From contig NZ_CP012673.1 of the NCBI RefSeq assembly GCF_002950945.1, positions 10,368,501 to 10,432,500 on the forward strand: DNA of 64,000 nt, read 5' to 3'. This document shows, one piece after another, positions 28,422 to 39,985 of the stretch (position 1 is its first letter; every line of letters starts with the position of its first letter). The notes beneath the pieces are model-generated. The model had not been told where the DNA came from and searched no databases. It worked only from the letters and a program-made list of their open reading frames with translations. This DNA comes from Sorangium cellulosum. GTDB taxonomy: Bacteria; Myxococcota_A; Polyangia; Polyangiales; Polyangiaceae. The translations under genes were made by a program, and so were the position numbers.

Positions 28422-29572
28422 CCTCGGCCCTCGTTCACCCATCCCTCGCCGACGAGGCTCCACAGCTCCCCGGGGTGAAGATAGCCGCCGCGCTTCTTCG
28501 ACGTCGGATTCTCGTCGAGCCGGCGCAGGGCCGAGCCCCGCTCACCGTCGCGGGCCATCACGATGACCTCCTCCATGCGCAGTTCGTCGAGGAGGAACGG
28601 CGAGTGGCTCGTCGCCACGACCTGGAGGTGGGGCGTCGCGGCAAGAATGCTACGGATGAGCGCGACGAGCTTGCGCTGCGCCACGGGGTGCAGCGCCTTG
28701 TCCAAGTCGTCGAGCAGGACAACCCTCGGCGCGTTGAAGCGCACGACCGTGATGAGGCCGAGGGCGAGCAAGGTCCCTTCGGAGAGTTGATCGGCAGGCA
28801 CCCACCCCAGGCCCTTCCACTCGACCTCGAAGCGGGCGCCGGTACGATCGTGCACCTGATCGGCCCAGAAGTCCTGGCCATCGACGGAGATCCGTTGCTT
28901 CTCCCGGCGTCGGACGCGGGCGGGAAGCGCACGGATGCGCTGAGCACCGTGGACGACGGTCGCCAGATCCTGTTCGATCATTTCCAGGGTTCCGTCGCGC
29001 AGCCCCTGCAGGTACTGGAGCACGGAAGCGAGACCCCCGCCGTCGTACTCCACGCGTGGGACGTCGTCCTCGGAGTAGTGATCCGAAGCAAGTGTCTCGG
29101 CGTGCAGCTTGAGCCGGACGACCGACCCGAGCTTCGCGTCGCGGGGGCCTCGAAAGAAGAACCGTTCGTCTGCGTGGTCCATCCCAGGCAGATCGAGCTC
29201 CGCGATCTGTCCGTCCTTGCCAAACCACAGGCGGAAGGACTCGGATCCCGGATCGTCCTGCGAGGCCGGCCTTCCTCGAATGCCGAAGCGCGTGCCGTCC
29301 GCCAGGACCACCTCCAGCTCTAGCTCCGCGGCGTCCGGCTTCGCGATCAAGCGTTCCAGCGCGCGCTTGCCTGTGAAGAGCGCCCCCGGTCGGCCGGTCT
29401 TGAGCTTGCTCTTCTTGGGGTTGAGGGTGACAAGCTGGAGCAGGTAGTGGATCCCCTCCAGCACCGTGCTCTTGCCGACGGCGTTGGGGCCGACCAGCAC
29501 GTTGAGCCGGCCGAGAGGTAGCCTCACGTCTCGAAGCAGCTTGAAATTTTTGAAACGTGCTTCCGAGAGCAT
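28418..29572 (-). CDS. AAA ATPase (AAA_21/SMC-like, RloA type)
   Basis: The 384-residue product starts at ATG 29572, preceded by AAAGGAG at five bases. It is an ABC/SMC-type ATPase: N-terminal FKNFKLLRDVRLPLG, Walker A GPNAVGKST at 28-36, signature-like QLSEGTLLALG near 275, Walker B VVLLDDLDKALHP, and H-loop VVATSHSPFLLD. In Walker B the usual catalytic Glu is Asp. The middle is an insert as in OLD/RloA proteins. Such ATPases paired with a TOPRIM-like protein sense or trigger in phage defence; here the pair is inferred to be a two-gene defence or stress module. Confidence 0.85.
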   Translation of the reverse strand: MLSEARFKNFKLLRDVRLPLGRLNVLVGPNAVGKSTVLEGIHYLLQLVTLNPKKSKLKTGRPGALFTGKRALERLIAKPDAAELELEVVLADGTRFGIRGRPASQDDPGSESFRLWFGKDGQIAELDLPGMDHADERFFFRGPRDAKLGSVVRLKLHAETLASDHYSEDDVPRVEYDGGGLASVLQYLQGLRDGTLEMIEQDLATVVHGAQRIRALPARVRRREKQRISVDGQDFWADQVHDRTGARFEVEWKGLGWVPADQLSEGTLLALGLITVVRFNAPRVVLLDDLDKALHPVAQRKLVALIRSILAATPHLQVVATSHSPFLLDELRMEEVIVMARDGERGSALRRLDENPTSKKRGGYLHPGELWSLVGEGWVNEGRG

Positions 29573-29806
29573 CGCCGCTCCTTTGTTAGTTCGAAGGCGG
29601 CGCCAGGTAAATGAGCCGCGCATGCCTGCCCGACGCGGTAGCGGAGCCACCGGTGCGCGGTCGCTACGAGCACGCGACGGGGCGCACGGCACCGCATTCC
29701 GACGGTGGTCATCGGGGCCGCGCTTCGCGCGATGCGCCGGGCGGACGCGACGGCCAGCCGCCCGCGCTTGCTGCCACGGCCAGGCCGTGACGCCGAAGCC
29801 ACGCTG

Positions 29807-30676
29807 CTAGCCGTGGCCGCGCTCCGCGACGTAACGGACCGCGCCGTGCACCTCGCGGACGAGCGTGCCGCTTCGGCACTCCACACGCATGAGATCCTGG
29901 TGGCCCTCCCACGCGCCGACCGGGGCGACCAGCGCGCCGCCCTCGGCGAGCTGGGCCTCGAGCGCACGAGGGGGCTCCGTCAACGCGTAGGTGACCGCGA
30001 CCTTCCAGGGCCTCGCCGACGGCTGGGCGCCCGCGAGCACGCGCTCGGCGAGCGCTCGGCCGTCGCCGCACAGGAGCGTGACGCTCGCGCCCTCGGCGGA
30101 CGGCGGGGCGACGCTGCACGAGAAGGCGTCGCCGTCGGGGACGCCATCCGGGCGCACGCCGAGCAGGCGCGCCGAGCGCTCGTGCAGGGCGGGGTCGATC
30201 TCGATCGAGGTGACGTGGCCGGTCGGGCCGAGGATGCGGCGCGCGAGCGCCGCGCCGTAGCCGGTGCCGGTGCCGAGCTCGAGGAGGTGATCGCCAGGGA
30301 CGAGGCGGAGCAAGCTGTACGTGAGCAGGTACGCGTGCGGCGCGCTCACCGTCGCCTGGCCCGCACGGTCGAGCGGCAGCGGGGTGTCGTCCGCAGACGC
30401 CGCGATGTCCTCCGGCAAGACGAAGCGCTCGCGCGGCACGAGCAGGATCGCGTCCAGGTAGTGCGCGGGGAAATCGAAGCGGCGCACGAGCTCGTTCACG
30501 AGCGGCGCGCGCGCGACGCGGCCCGCCTCGGCCAGATCGAGGTCCTCCGCGATCGCCGCGTCGAGCTGCGCAGGGACCGGCGCCCAGCGATCATGCCGGC
30601 GATCGTTGTACCTCGCCGAAAGCGTGGCGAGCGCCACGAGGGCAGAGTGGGATTCGGCGCATGCAGGGCGTGTCAC
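29807..30676 (-). CDS. Protein-L-isoaspartate O-methyltransferase-like methyltransferase
   Basis: The 289-residue product resembles PCMT/PIMT, which methylates damaged isoaspartyl residues using S-adenosylmethionine. Visible marks are VPRERFVLPED, the SAM motif I LLELGTGTGYGAALA, VTSIEIDP, LLCGDGRAL and the C-terminal GGALVAPVG. The conserved TISAPH of PIMT is TVSAPHAYLL here, upstream of motif I as expected. Length is greater than the usual 210-220 residues because of N-terminal and internal extensions. The GTG start at 30676 lacks a clear ribosome site and a downstream start is possible. The gene is divergent from the serine hydrolase. Confidence 0.82.
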   Translation of the reverse strand: MTRPACAESHSALVALATLSARYNDRRHDRWAPVPAQLDAAIAEDLDLAEAGRVARAPLVNELVRRFDFPAHYLDAILLVPRERFVLPEDIAASADDTPLPLDRAGQATVSAPHAYLLTYSLLRLVPGDHLLELGTGTGYGAALARRILGPTGHVTSIEIDPALHERSARLLGVRPDGVPDGDAFSCSVAPPSAEGASVTLLCGDGRALAERVLAGAQPSARPWKVAVTYALTEPPRALEAQLAEGGALVAPVGAWEGHQDLMRVECRSGTLVREVHGAVRYVAERGHG

Positions 30677-30809
30677 GGCAGGATCCTGAAGCAGGACCGC
30701 CCGCGCCGCCCGATCTTTTCAGGGATTGTCGCACCTTTCCTCGAGCCCTCGCCGGGGCTCGCGCTCGAGCTTGTTTGACAGGGGCACACCAGCCTTTTCA
30801 TCCTCGGTC

Positions 30810-31979
30810 ATGGAATCGACCTCGATACCCCGGAGACACCTCGTCGATCTCACGCCGGTCGCGGAGCTCGTGGTCCAGGAACACCGCGCGGCCCCCTGCG
30901 CCTGTGTGGCCGCCGCCGCGCGCACCGGGAAGACCGTCCAGTACGGATTCGGGGCCGCGGGGCGCCTGTGGTTCGAGGAGAACCCGCCGGCCGGGATGCG
31001 CGGCACGAGACCGCCCGCTGCGGCAGCCGAGGCGATCTTCGACCTCGCGTCGGTGACGAAGCCGCTCACGGCGCTCGCGTTTGCCCGGCTCGCGCGCGCG
31101 GGCGCGCTGAGGCTCGACGAGCCGCTCGGGGACGTGCTGCCGGAGCTCGCGGACACGCCCTCGGCGCGTGCGCCGCTCGAGCTCCTCGCGGCGCACCGCG
31201 CGGGCCTCGAGGCCCATCGCCTGCTCTATCCGATCGGCGACGGGGGCGAGGTGGGGCGGGTCGAGCTGCTCGACGCGCTCCGCGTCTGCGCCAGCGCGCG
31301 GCGCGAGGGGTGCGCGGGCGAACCGCCTCCTGAAGGGTTTCCTCCGGTCTACAGCGACCTCGGGTACCTGCTGCTCGGCGCCGCGATCGCGCGGCGCGGC
31401 GGCGCGGCGCTCGAGGTGATCGTCGAGCGGGAGGTGACCGGGCCGCTGGGGCTCGAGATCGCGCCGGCCGGGGTGCTGCGGCGCCGGGATCCGCGGTTCG
31501 ATGAGCGCGTGGTGCCCACGGAGGACGCCGCGCCGCGCGGCGGAGTGATCCGCGGCGCGGTGCACGACGACAACACGTGGGCGATCGCGCAGGACGGGAT
31601 GGCCGGGCACGCGGGCCTCTTCGGGGACGCGATGTCCGTGGCGCGGCTCGGGGTCGCGCTGCTCGAGACGCTCGCGGGCGAACGCGCGGCGTGGCTCTCG
31701 CGGGACGAGCTGTGGCAGCTCGTGAAGCCGCGGCCGGGCGGGTCGCTGCGCGCAGGGTTCGACGGGAGGAGCGGCGAGAGGCCGAGCTCCGGCAGCCGCC
31801 TCGGCGCGCGGACGTTCGGCCACCTCGGCTTCACCGGGACGAGCCTCTGGATCGATCCGGACGCGGAGCTCGCCGGCGTGCTGCTCACGAACCGGGTCCA
31901 CCCGACACGCACCTCGGACGCGATCCGCCGGGCGCGGCCCGCAGCCTACGACGCCCTCGTGGACGCCATGCGCGCCTGA
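30810..31979 (+). CDS. Serine hydrolase, beta-lactamase class C / penicillin-binding-like
   Basis: The 389-residue product has the SxxK motif LASVTKPLTALAF (Ser81, Lys84), the Tyr motif as YSDLGYLLLG, and HLGFTGTSLW as the third motif (HxG). These are the hallmarks of the class C beta-lactamase/DD-peptidase/esterase superfamily. The start is ATG 30810 (MESTSIPRR). No signal peptide is evident, so it is probably cytoplasmic, more in line with an esterase than a true beta-lactamase; substrate unknown. It is divergent from the PIMT-like gene and followed by the ABC1 kinase gene after 85 bp. Confidence 0.85.
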   Translation: MESTSIPRRHLVDLTPVAELVVQEHRAAPCACVAAAARTGKTVQYGFGAAGRLWFEENPPAGMRGTRPPAAAAEAIFDLASVTKPLTALAFARLARAGALRLDEPLGDVLPELADTPSARAPLELLAAHRAGLEAHRLLYPIGDGGEVGRVELLDALRVCASARREGCAGEPPPEGFPPVYSDLGYLLLGAAIARRGGAALEVIVEREVTGPLGLEIAPAGVLRRRDPRFDERVVPTEDAAPRGGVIRGAVHDDNTWAIAQDGMAGHAGLFGDAMSVARLGVALLETLAGERAAWLSRDELWQLVKPRPGGSLRAGFDGRSGERPSSGSRLGARTFGHLGFTGTSLWIDPDAELAGVLLTNRVHPTRTSDAIRRARPAAYDALVDAMRA

Positions 31980-32064
31980 CCCCGTGACGCATGATCCCCG
32001 GATAGCGCGCTGCATCGCGCCCGCGTTTTCGCGGGCCGACGCCGACCGATGCTAGGCTGCCGCG

Positions 32065-34065
32065 GTGTCCCACAGCGCCGCCCCTGAAGAGCTGGGCTCG
32101 TCCTCCGGACGGCTCCGCCAGGCCGCCGAGCCTGCGCGCACGCTCGACGAGCAGCGCCCCGGCGCGACCGATCCCACACGCGGCGTCACGGACGGCGCGG
32201 ACGGTGCGCCGGCAACGCTGGGCGGCGCGGACGGTACGCCGGCAACGCTGGGCGGCGCGCCCGCGGCGCTGGGCGACAGCGCAGGCGGCTCGCCCGCGAC
32301 CGCAGGCGGCGCGCCCGCGGCGCTGGGCAGCGCGGCCGCCGCACCGCCGCCAGTGGTCGTCACGACGGGCGGGTTCTCCCGGAGCCCTGCCCCGCCGCCG
32401 CGCACGTTCCGGCAGAACGCCGCGCAGAGCGGCCGCTTCGTCCGCGCGTACTTCACGACGTTCGTCGTCATCGCGAGCTACCTCTGGTTCTTCTTCCGGA
32501 AGCGCCTCCTCGGCGAGCAGTGGGCGAAGAACCGCGTCGACGACGTCCACGCGAAGAACGCCCGCCGCATCGAGCGCACCATCGTCGAGCTCCAGGGCCT
32601 CTTCATCAAGGTCGGCCAGATGCTCAGCATCATGGCGAACTTCCTCCCGGCGACGCTCCGCGCCGGGCTCGAGGGGCTCCAGGACCAGGTGCCGCCCCGC
32701 CCGTACGACGAGATCGCCCCGCGCATCGCCGAGGAGCTCGGGCGGCCGATCGAGCAGATCTTCGCGCGCTTCCACAAGGAGCCGCTCGCGAGCGCGTCGC
32801 TCGGCCAGGTCCACGAGGCGTGGCTCATGGACGGCACACACGTGGCCGTGAAGGTGCAGCACCGCGACATCGACGAGATCGTCCGCCTCGACCTGCTCAC
32901 GATCCGCCGCATCATGTCGATCGTCGCGATCTTCGTCCCCGTGCAGGGGCTCGACGCCTACCACCAGCAGATCCGCTCGATGATCCTGGAGGAGCTCGAC
33001 TTCGTGCGCGAGGCGAAGAACATCACGCGCATCGCCGACAACTTCGCGAACCAGCCGGAGGTCCGGTTCCCCCGGCCGATCGAGCCCTACTGCACGCGCC
33101 GGGTGATGACGACGACGTTCGTCGAGGGGATCAAGGTGGGCGACGTCGCGGCGCTCGAGGCGCAGGGCGTCGATCGCAAGGCGCTCGCCCGGAAGATCGT
33201 GCAGGTCTTCTGCCAGCAGATCTTCATCGACGGCGTCTACCACGCGGATCCACACCCCGGGAACATGCTGGTCGGGCCGGGCGGGGAGCTCATCCTGCTC
33301 GACTTCGGCGCGGTCGCCGAGCTCTCGCAGGAGATGCGCGAGGGCATCCCCGAGTTCCTCGAGGCGGTGATCCGCCGCGACACGGAGCAGATCATCAAGG
33401 CGCTCCGCAAGATGCGCTTCTTCTCGCGGCGCGACACCGTCGACATCAGCGAGAAGGTGGTCGAGTTCTTCCACCAGCGCTTCCAGGACGAGGTGAAGCT
33501 CGAGTCCTTCAACCTGAAGGACATCAAGCTGGATCCGCAGAAGGGCATCGAGAGCCTGATCGATCTGCGGCGCATGAACATCGGCCTGAAGGAGCTCTCC
33601 GGGGCGTTCCACGTGCCGCGCGACTTCGTGCTGCTCGAGCGCACCCTCCTGCTCCTCGCCGGCGTGTGCACGCAGCTGGATCCCGACCTCAACCCGATGG
33701 ACGTCGTGCGCCCCTACCTCCAGGACTTCGTCCTCGGCAACCGCGACTGGGCCCAGATCGCGCTCGAGGCCGCGAAGGACATGGGGATCAAGGCGCTGAC
33801 GATCCCGGACGACCTGCGCAAGTACCTCACGCGCGCGAACCGCGGCGAGGCCGAGGTGCGGATCCGCGGCCTCGCCCAGGCCGCGTCGCTCGTCTACACG
33901 GGCGTGCGGCAGCTCATCTACGCGGCGCTCGCGATCGGCGCGGGCTTCGCGGGGCTCCAGCTTTACCTCGCTGGCCACGCGGCGCTCGCGCGCTATTGCC
34001 TCTACGGCGCCGCGGCGGCAGGGGTGCTGCTCGCGGGGAGCCTCCTGTTCACGAACCGAGGGTGA
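32065..34065 (+). CDS. ABC1/UbiB (AarF) family atypical kinase
   Basis: The 666-residue protein has an N-terminal Ala/Gly/Pro-rich part with repeats of (A/G)GGAP-ATLGG (residues about 35-95), then a hydrophobic segment, and the ABC1 kinase-like core. Diagnostic motifs are KVGQMLSIMANFLP and DQVPPRP (the family's N-terminal KxGQ), ASASLGQVHEA (Ala-rich nucleotide loop), VAVKVQH, and HADPHPGNMLV with LLDFGAV. Two hydrophobic segments close the C-terminus. Relatives (UbiB, ADCK) are membrane ATPases needed for isoprenoid quinone synthesis. Start GTG 32065 is tentative, since the repeat region makes the true start uncertain. Confidence 0.88.
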   Translation: MSHSAAPEELGSSSGRLRQAAEPARTLDEQRPGATDPTRGVTDGADGAPATLGGADGTPATLGGAPAALGDSAGGSPATAGGAPAALGSAAAAPPPVVVTTGGFSRSPAPPPRTFRQNAAQSGRFVRAYFTTFVVIASYLWFFFRKRLLGEQWAKNRVDDVHAKNARRIERTIVELQGLFIKVGQMLSIMANFLPATLRAGLEGLQDQVPPRPYDEIAPRIAEELGRPIEQIFARFHKEPLASASLGQVHEAWLMDGTHVAVKVQHRDIDEIVRLDLLTIRRIMSIVAIFVPVQGLDAYHQQIRSMILEELDFVREAKNITRIADNFANQPEVRFPRPIEPYCTRRVMTTTFVEGIKVGDVAALEAQGVDRKALARKIVQVFCQQIFIDGVYHADPHPGNMLVGPGGELILLDFGAVAELSQEMREGIPEFLEAVIRRDTEQIIKALRKMRFFSRRDTVDISEKVVEFFHQRFQDEVKLESFNLKDIKLDPQKGIESLIDLRRMNIGLKELSGAFHVPRDFVLLERTLLLLAGVCTQLDPDLNPMDVVRPYLQDFVLGNRDWAQIALEAAKDMGIKALTIPDDLRKYLTRANRGEAEVRIRGLAQAASLVYTGVRQLIYAALAIGAGFAGLQLYLAGHAALARYCLYGAAAAGVLLAGSLLFTNRG

Positions 34066-34073
34066 GAGACGTC

Positions 34074-34595
34074 ATGAGCTCGATCGATCTGTCGCGTTAC
34101 GAGGCCGATCTCGCGGCCGCCGAGGCCGAGGTCAAGCGGCTGCGGGCAGAGAACGCGAAGCTCGCCGACACCTACCGCGGGGACCCGGCGGAGGACGCGC
34201 GCGAGCTGCTCCGGCGCGGCGCGGCGTCGCTCGCCGCCGCGAAGGGCCGCGTGGAGGCGGCGCGCGTGGCGCTCCAGATCGCGCAGAAGACGGGCTCGCC
34301 GTACGGGCTGCTCGCGCGCGACGGCCACGTCCTGGGGACCGTCGCCGTGGCCATCCCCGGCGGCACGCAGAGCGGCGAGCGGACGCGGCTCATCGAGGAG
34401 GCGCTCTCGACGGAGCTCACCGCCGCGGCGCGCGAGCTCGGCGTGGTGCTCGCCGCCCCGGCGGAGCGCTACACGCGCGAGCGCCCGGGGCGCGACGCGG
34501 AGGGGCGCACCGTCCTCGACGTCGCCGGGCGCGCGGAGGGCGACGTGCTGATGCCCGCCGTCTCCAAGGCGGCCAAGAACACGCGCGGGAGCTGA
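34074..34595 (+). CDS. Coiled-coil hypothetical protein
   Basis: The 173-residue product begins MSSIDLSRYEADLAAAEAEV. The first 75 residues are predicted coiled coil with heptads of Ala/Leu. The C-terminal part contains HVLGTVAVAIPGG and is rich in Ala and Arg. It follows the ABC1 kinase gene by 8 bp, with GAGAG upstream, so it is probably in the same operon. No recognised family; it may be an accessory of the kinase. Confidence 0.65.
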   Translation: MSSIDLSRYEADLAAAEAEVKRLRAENAKLADTYRGDPAEDARELLRRGAASLAAAKGRVEAARVALQIAQKTGSPYGLLARDGHVLGTVAVAIPGGTQSGERTRLIEEALSTELTAAARELGVVLAAPAERYTRERPGRDAEGRTVLDVAGRAEGDVLMPAVSKAAKNTRGS

Positions 34596-34684
34596 CCGGG
34601 CGCGCGGCCCCGGAGCACGCCGCGGCGGGGTTCGCCGCGATCACGCCCGCGATCACGCGTCGAGCGCGGCGAGGCTCGACGCGA

Positions 34685-37306
<2,622 letters not shown>

Positions 37307-37465
37307 CCGACCAGTCTACTCGCGCCGAACGGGAGAAGTCAGCGCGGCCGAGCGTCAGGACAGAAAACGCGAGATCGACTTCACCTCACGCACCTCGACA
37401 TACCTTATTCCTGCTTCCGCTCCCGCCGGCGGTCCGTTATATGTACGCGCGTCGCAGGTAGACGA

Positions 37466-38161
37466 ATGCAGCATCGCACCAAGCACGAGCCGTCGTCCTC
37501 TCTGCTGGAGGTGACGCTCGATCCGGGCGAGGCGCTGGTCGCCGAGGCGGGCGCGATGGTCGCGCGGTCGCCGCACCTGCGGACGGAGGTCAGGCTCAAC
37601 GCGGGCCGCGGGGCCGGGTTCCTCGGCCGGCTCAAGGCGCTGTTCGTCGCGCTGCTCCGGAAGCTCGCGGGCGGCGAGACGTTCTTCGTGAACCACATCT
37701 CCGCGCCCGAGGGCGGGTGGGTGTGGCTCGCCCCGCCGCTCAGCGGCCGCGTCAAGCACATCCCCCTCCAGGGCGAGAGCATGCTCTTCAGCACGGGCTC
37801 GTACCTCGCGAGCGCGGGCGACATCGACGTCAAGGTGCGCTGGGGTGGGCTGCGCGCCGTCCTCGCGCGGGAGGGCACGTTCTTCATCGAGGCCTCCGGC
37901 GCCGGGGACCTCTGGATCTCGAGCTACGGCGCCATCGACGAGCTCTCCTGCGACGGGTCGCTCGTCGTGGACAGCGGGCACCTCGTCGGGTTCGACGCGT
38001 CCCTCTCGCTCGCGATCAGGAGCCCCGGCGGCGGGCTGATGGGGCTCATGGTCTCCGGCGAAGGCGTCGTGTGCGAGTTCACCGGCCGCGGCCGCGTGCT
38101 GATCCAGTCGCGCAGCGCGGGCTCGCTCGTGGGCTGGCTCGCGCCGCTGCTCCCGCCCTGA
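37466..38161 (+). CDS. AIM24 family protein, first of three tandem copies
   Basis: The 231-residue product is the first of three adjacent AIM24 (TIGR00266) proteins. It has LDPGEALVAEAGAMVARSP, GGETFFVNHISA, PPLSGRVKHIPLQGESMLFSTGSYLASAG, EGTFFIEASGAG, LVVDSGHLVGF and VSGEGVVCEFTGRGRVLIQSR. Members are beta-sandwich proteins resembling the yeast mitochondrial AIM24; the biochemical role is unknown. Start ATG 37466. The three genes are 31 and 16 bp apart and all on the plus strand, which implies an operon. No signal peptide is seen. Confidence 0.9.
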   Translation: MQHRTKHEPSSSLLEVTLDPGEALVAEAGAMVARSPHLRTEVRLNAGRGAGFLGRLKALFVALLRKLAGGETFFVNHISAPEGGWVWLAPPLSGRVKHIPLQGESMLFSTGSYLASAGDIDVKVRWGGLRAVLAREGTFFIEASGAGDLWISSYGAIDELSCDGSLVVDSGHLVGFDASLSLAIRSPGGGLMGLMVSGEGVVCEFTGRGRVLIQSRSAGSLVGWLAPLLPP

Positions 38162-38192
38162 ACGAGCGACCTGAACGAGCGACGTACGCCCG

Positions 38193-38861
38193 ATGCACGT
38201 GAACCTCCTCCACCGTCCCTCCCACGCCCTCGCGCAGTGCCGGCTCGACCCGGGCGAGCGGGTGATCGCCGAGAGCGGCGCGCTCGTGGGCATGTCGACC
38301 AACGTGCGCGTGGAGACGCAGTCGGGCGGCCTGATGTCGGGCCTCAAGCGGATGATCGCCGGGGAGTCGTTCTTCCGGAACACGTTCACCGCGGAGGGGG
38401 GGCCTGGAGAGGTGCTGTTCGCGCCGCCGCTCCCCGGGGACATGGTCGTGCTCGAGGTGGGCGACAGACAATGGTGCGCGCAGAGCAGCGCCTATGTCGC
38501 CTCGAGCCCCGAGGTCGAGGTGAAGACCCGCTCGGGCGGGCTGCGCGGCTTCTTCTCGGGAGCGGGGCTCTTCGCCCTGGAGACGGCGGGGCAGGGCCAG
38601 ATGATCCTCGGCGCCTTCGGCGCGCTCGAGGAGATCCGGGTGGACGGCCACGTGGTCGTCGACACGGGCCACATCGCAGCGTGGGAGTCGACGCTCTCGT
38701 GCCGGATCGGCAAGAACACCTCGACGTGGCTCGGCACGTGGCTCTCGGGCGAGGGCCTCGTGTGCCACGTGGAGGGGCGCGGCAGCCTGTGGGTCCAGTC
38801 GCGCAACGCCTCGAGGTACGGCGCGACCGTCGGCGCGCGGCTCGCGCCGCGGCAACCTTAG
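38193..38861 (+). CDS. AIM24 family protein, second tandem copy
   Basis: The 222-residue product has the same layout as the preceding gene: LDPGERVIAESGALVGMS, GESFFRNTFTAEG, PLPGDMVVLEVG, VASSPEVEVK, VVVDTGHIAAWES, and WLSGEGLVCHVEGRGSLWVQSR. Identity to copy one looks moderate by eye, lower than to copy three (for example ESFFRNTFTA versus ESLFQNTFTA). So the duplication is old. Start ATG 38193. It could form a hetero-oligomer with its neighbours. Confidence 0.9.
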   Translation: MHVNLLHRPSHALAQCRLDPGERVIAESGALVGMSTNVRVETQSGGLMSGLKRMIAGESFFRNTFTAEGGPGEVLFAPPLPGDMVVLEVGDRQWCAQSSAYVASSPEVEVKTRSGGLRGFFSGAGLFALETAGQGQMILGAFGALEEIRVDGHVVVDTGHIAAWESTLSCRIGKNTSTWLGTWLSGEGLVCHVEGRGSLWVQSRNASRYGATVGARLAPRQP

Positions 38862-38877
38862 GAGATCCAGGGACGAC

Positions 38878-39561
38878 GTGCGCGACGAGATCCGACACAA
38901 CCCCGAGTTCGGCGTCCTCCACGTGACCTTCGAGCGCGCCGGAGAGCAGATCATCGCGGAGAGCGGCGCCATGGTCGCGCGCGACGCGGCGATCGACATG
39001 AAGACGAGTCTGCAGGGCGGGCTCGCCAGCGCGCTCAAACGCAGGTTGACGGCGGGAGAGAGCCTCTTTCAGAACACGTTCACCGCCACGGCGCCCATGC
39101 AGTCGATTCAGCTCGCCCCGGCCGCCGAGGGGGCGATCGAGCGCCTCACCCTGCGCGCCGGGATGGAGGTCTTCCTCCAGTCGGGCGCCTACCTCGCCTC
39201 GACCCCCGGCATCGGGCTCGACACCAAGTGGCAGGGGGCCAAGGGCTTCTTCGCCGGCGGCCTGTCCCTGCTCCGGGCGTACGGCGACGGCCTCGTCTGG
39301 TTCTCGAGCTACGGCGGCATCCACGCGGTCGACGTCGGCCGCGAGCACCCGGGTTACCTCTGCGACAACACGCACCTGCTCGCGTTCACCGAGGGGCTGC
39401 GGTACCAGGTGCGCAAGCTCTCCGGGCTGAAGGGGCTGTTCCTGTCCGGCGAGGGGCTCGTCTGCGAATTCCAGGGGCACGGACGGCTGTGGCTGCAGAC
39501 CCGGAACCCGGGCGCGCTCTCGGCGTTCCTGCACCCGTTCCGGCCGGTGGGGGGCCATTAG
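38878..39561 (+). CDS. AIM24 family protein, third tandem copy
   Basis: The 227-residue product contains AGEQIIAESGAMVARDAA, GESLFQNTFTA, SGAYLASTPGIGLD, WFSSYGGIHAVD, LLAFTEGLRYQVRKL and FLSGEGLVCEFQGHGRLWLQTR. Start GTG 38878, 16 bp after the second copy's stop, with GGAG upstream (AGGAGATCCAGGG). Together the three form a compact AIM24 gene cluster between the Ser/Thr kinase gene (divergent) and the FHA gene. Confidence 0.88.
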   Translation: MRDEIRHNPEFGVLHVTFERAGEQIIAESGAMVARDAAIDMKTSLQGGLASALKRRLTAGESLFQNTFTATAPMQSIQLAPAAEGAIERLTLRAGMEVFLQSGAYLASTPGIGLDTKWQGAKGFFAGGLSLLRAYGDGLVWFSSYGGIHAVDVGREHPGYLCDNTHLLAFTEGLRYQVRKLSGLKGLFLSGEGLVCEFQGHGRLWLQTRNPGALSAFLHPFRPVGGH

Positions 39562-39985
39562 GCGGCGGCGAGACGCCCCGGCGGCAAAGGCGCCGGCCGG
39601 GACGGCTCGCCGCGCCGGGGCGGCAAGCCGCCACGGTCGTGCGGCGCCGAGCGACCACGGCGCAACGCCGTCCCGGCTTCCGGATGGGCTGCCCGGGCGG
39701 GCGCGGCCGGGGCGCGCGCCGAGGTTGTCGCGCCGGCAGGCGCTTCCAGAGGAGGCGTCCGGCGCGCACGCGCCGAGGTTGTCGGGCTGGCAGGCTGGAG
39801 GGTTGGCCCGCCTGGTGCCTTGCTCGGCGCCCCGGCGCGCCGTCGTTGCCTTCCCCGACGCGGACTCGCTAAAGTAGTCCCGCCTCGTCTACGAGGAGGC
39901 TCGTACGGCGAGCAGTGGACGCCTCGGAGTCCACATGGGGGCTCGCGGGGCGAGCCCGGCTCTGCCTGAATGCCCCGAACCCGCT
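39562..39985. other. GC-rich gap between AIM24 cluster and FHA gene
   Basis: This 424-bp stretch has no gene I can support. Two copies of GCGCCGAGGTTGTCG, followed by (G/C)NGGCAGGC, occur at about 39716 and 39769. The sequence becomes less GC-rich close to 39880-39985, where the promoter of the FHA gene is expected. Confidence 0.45.
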
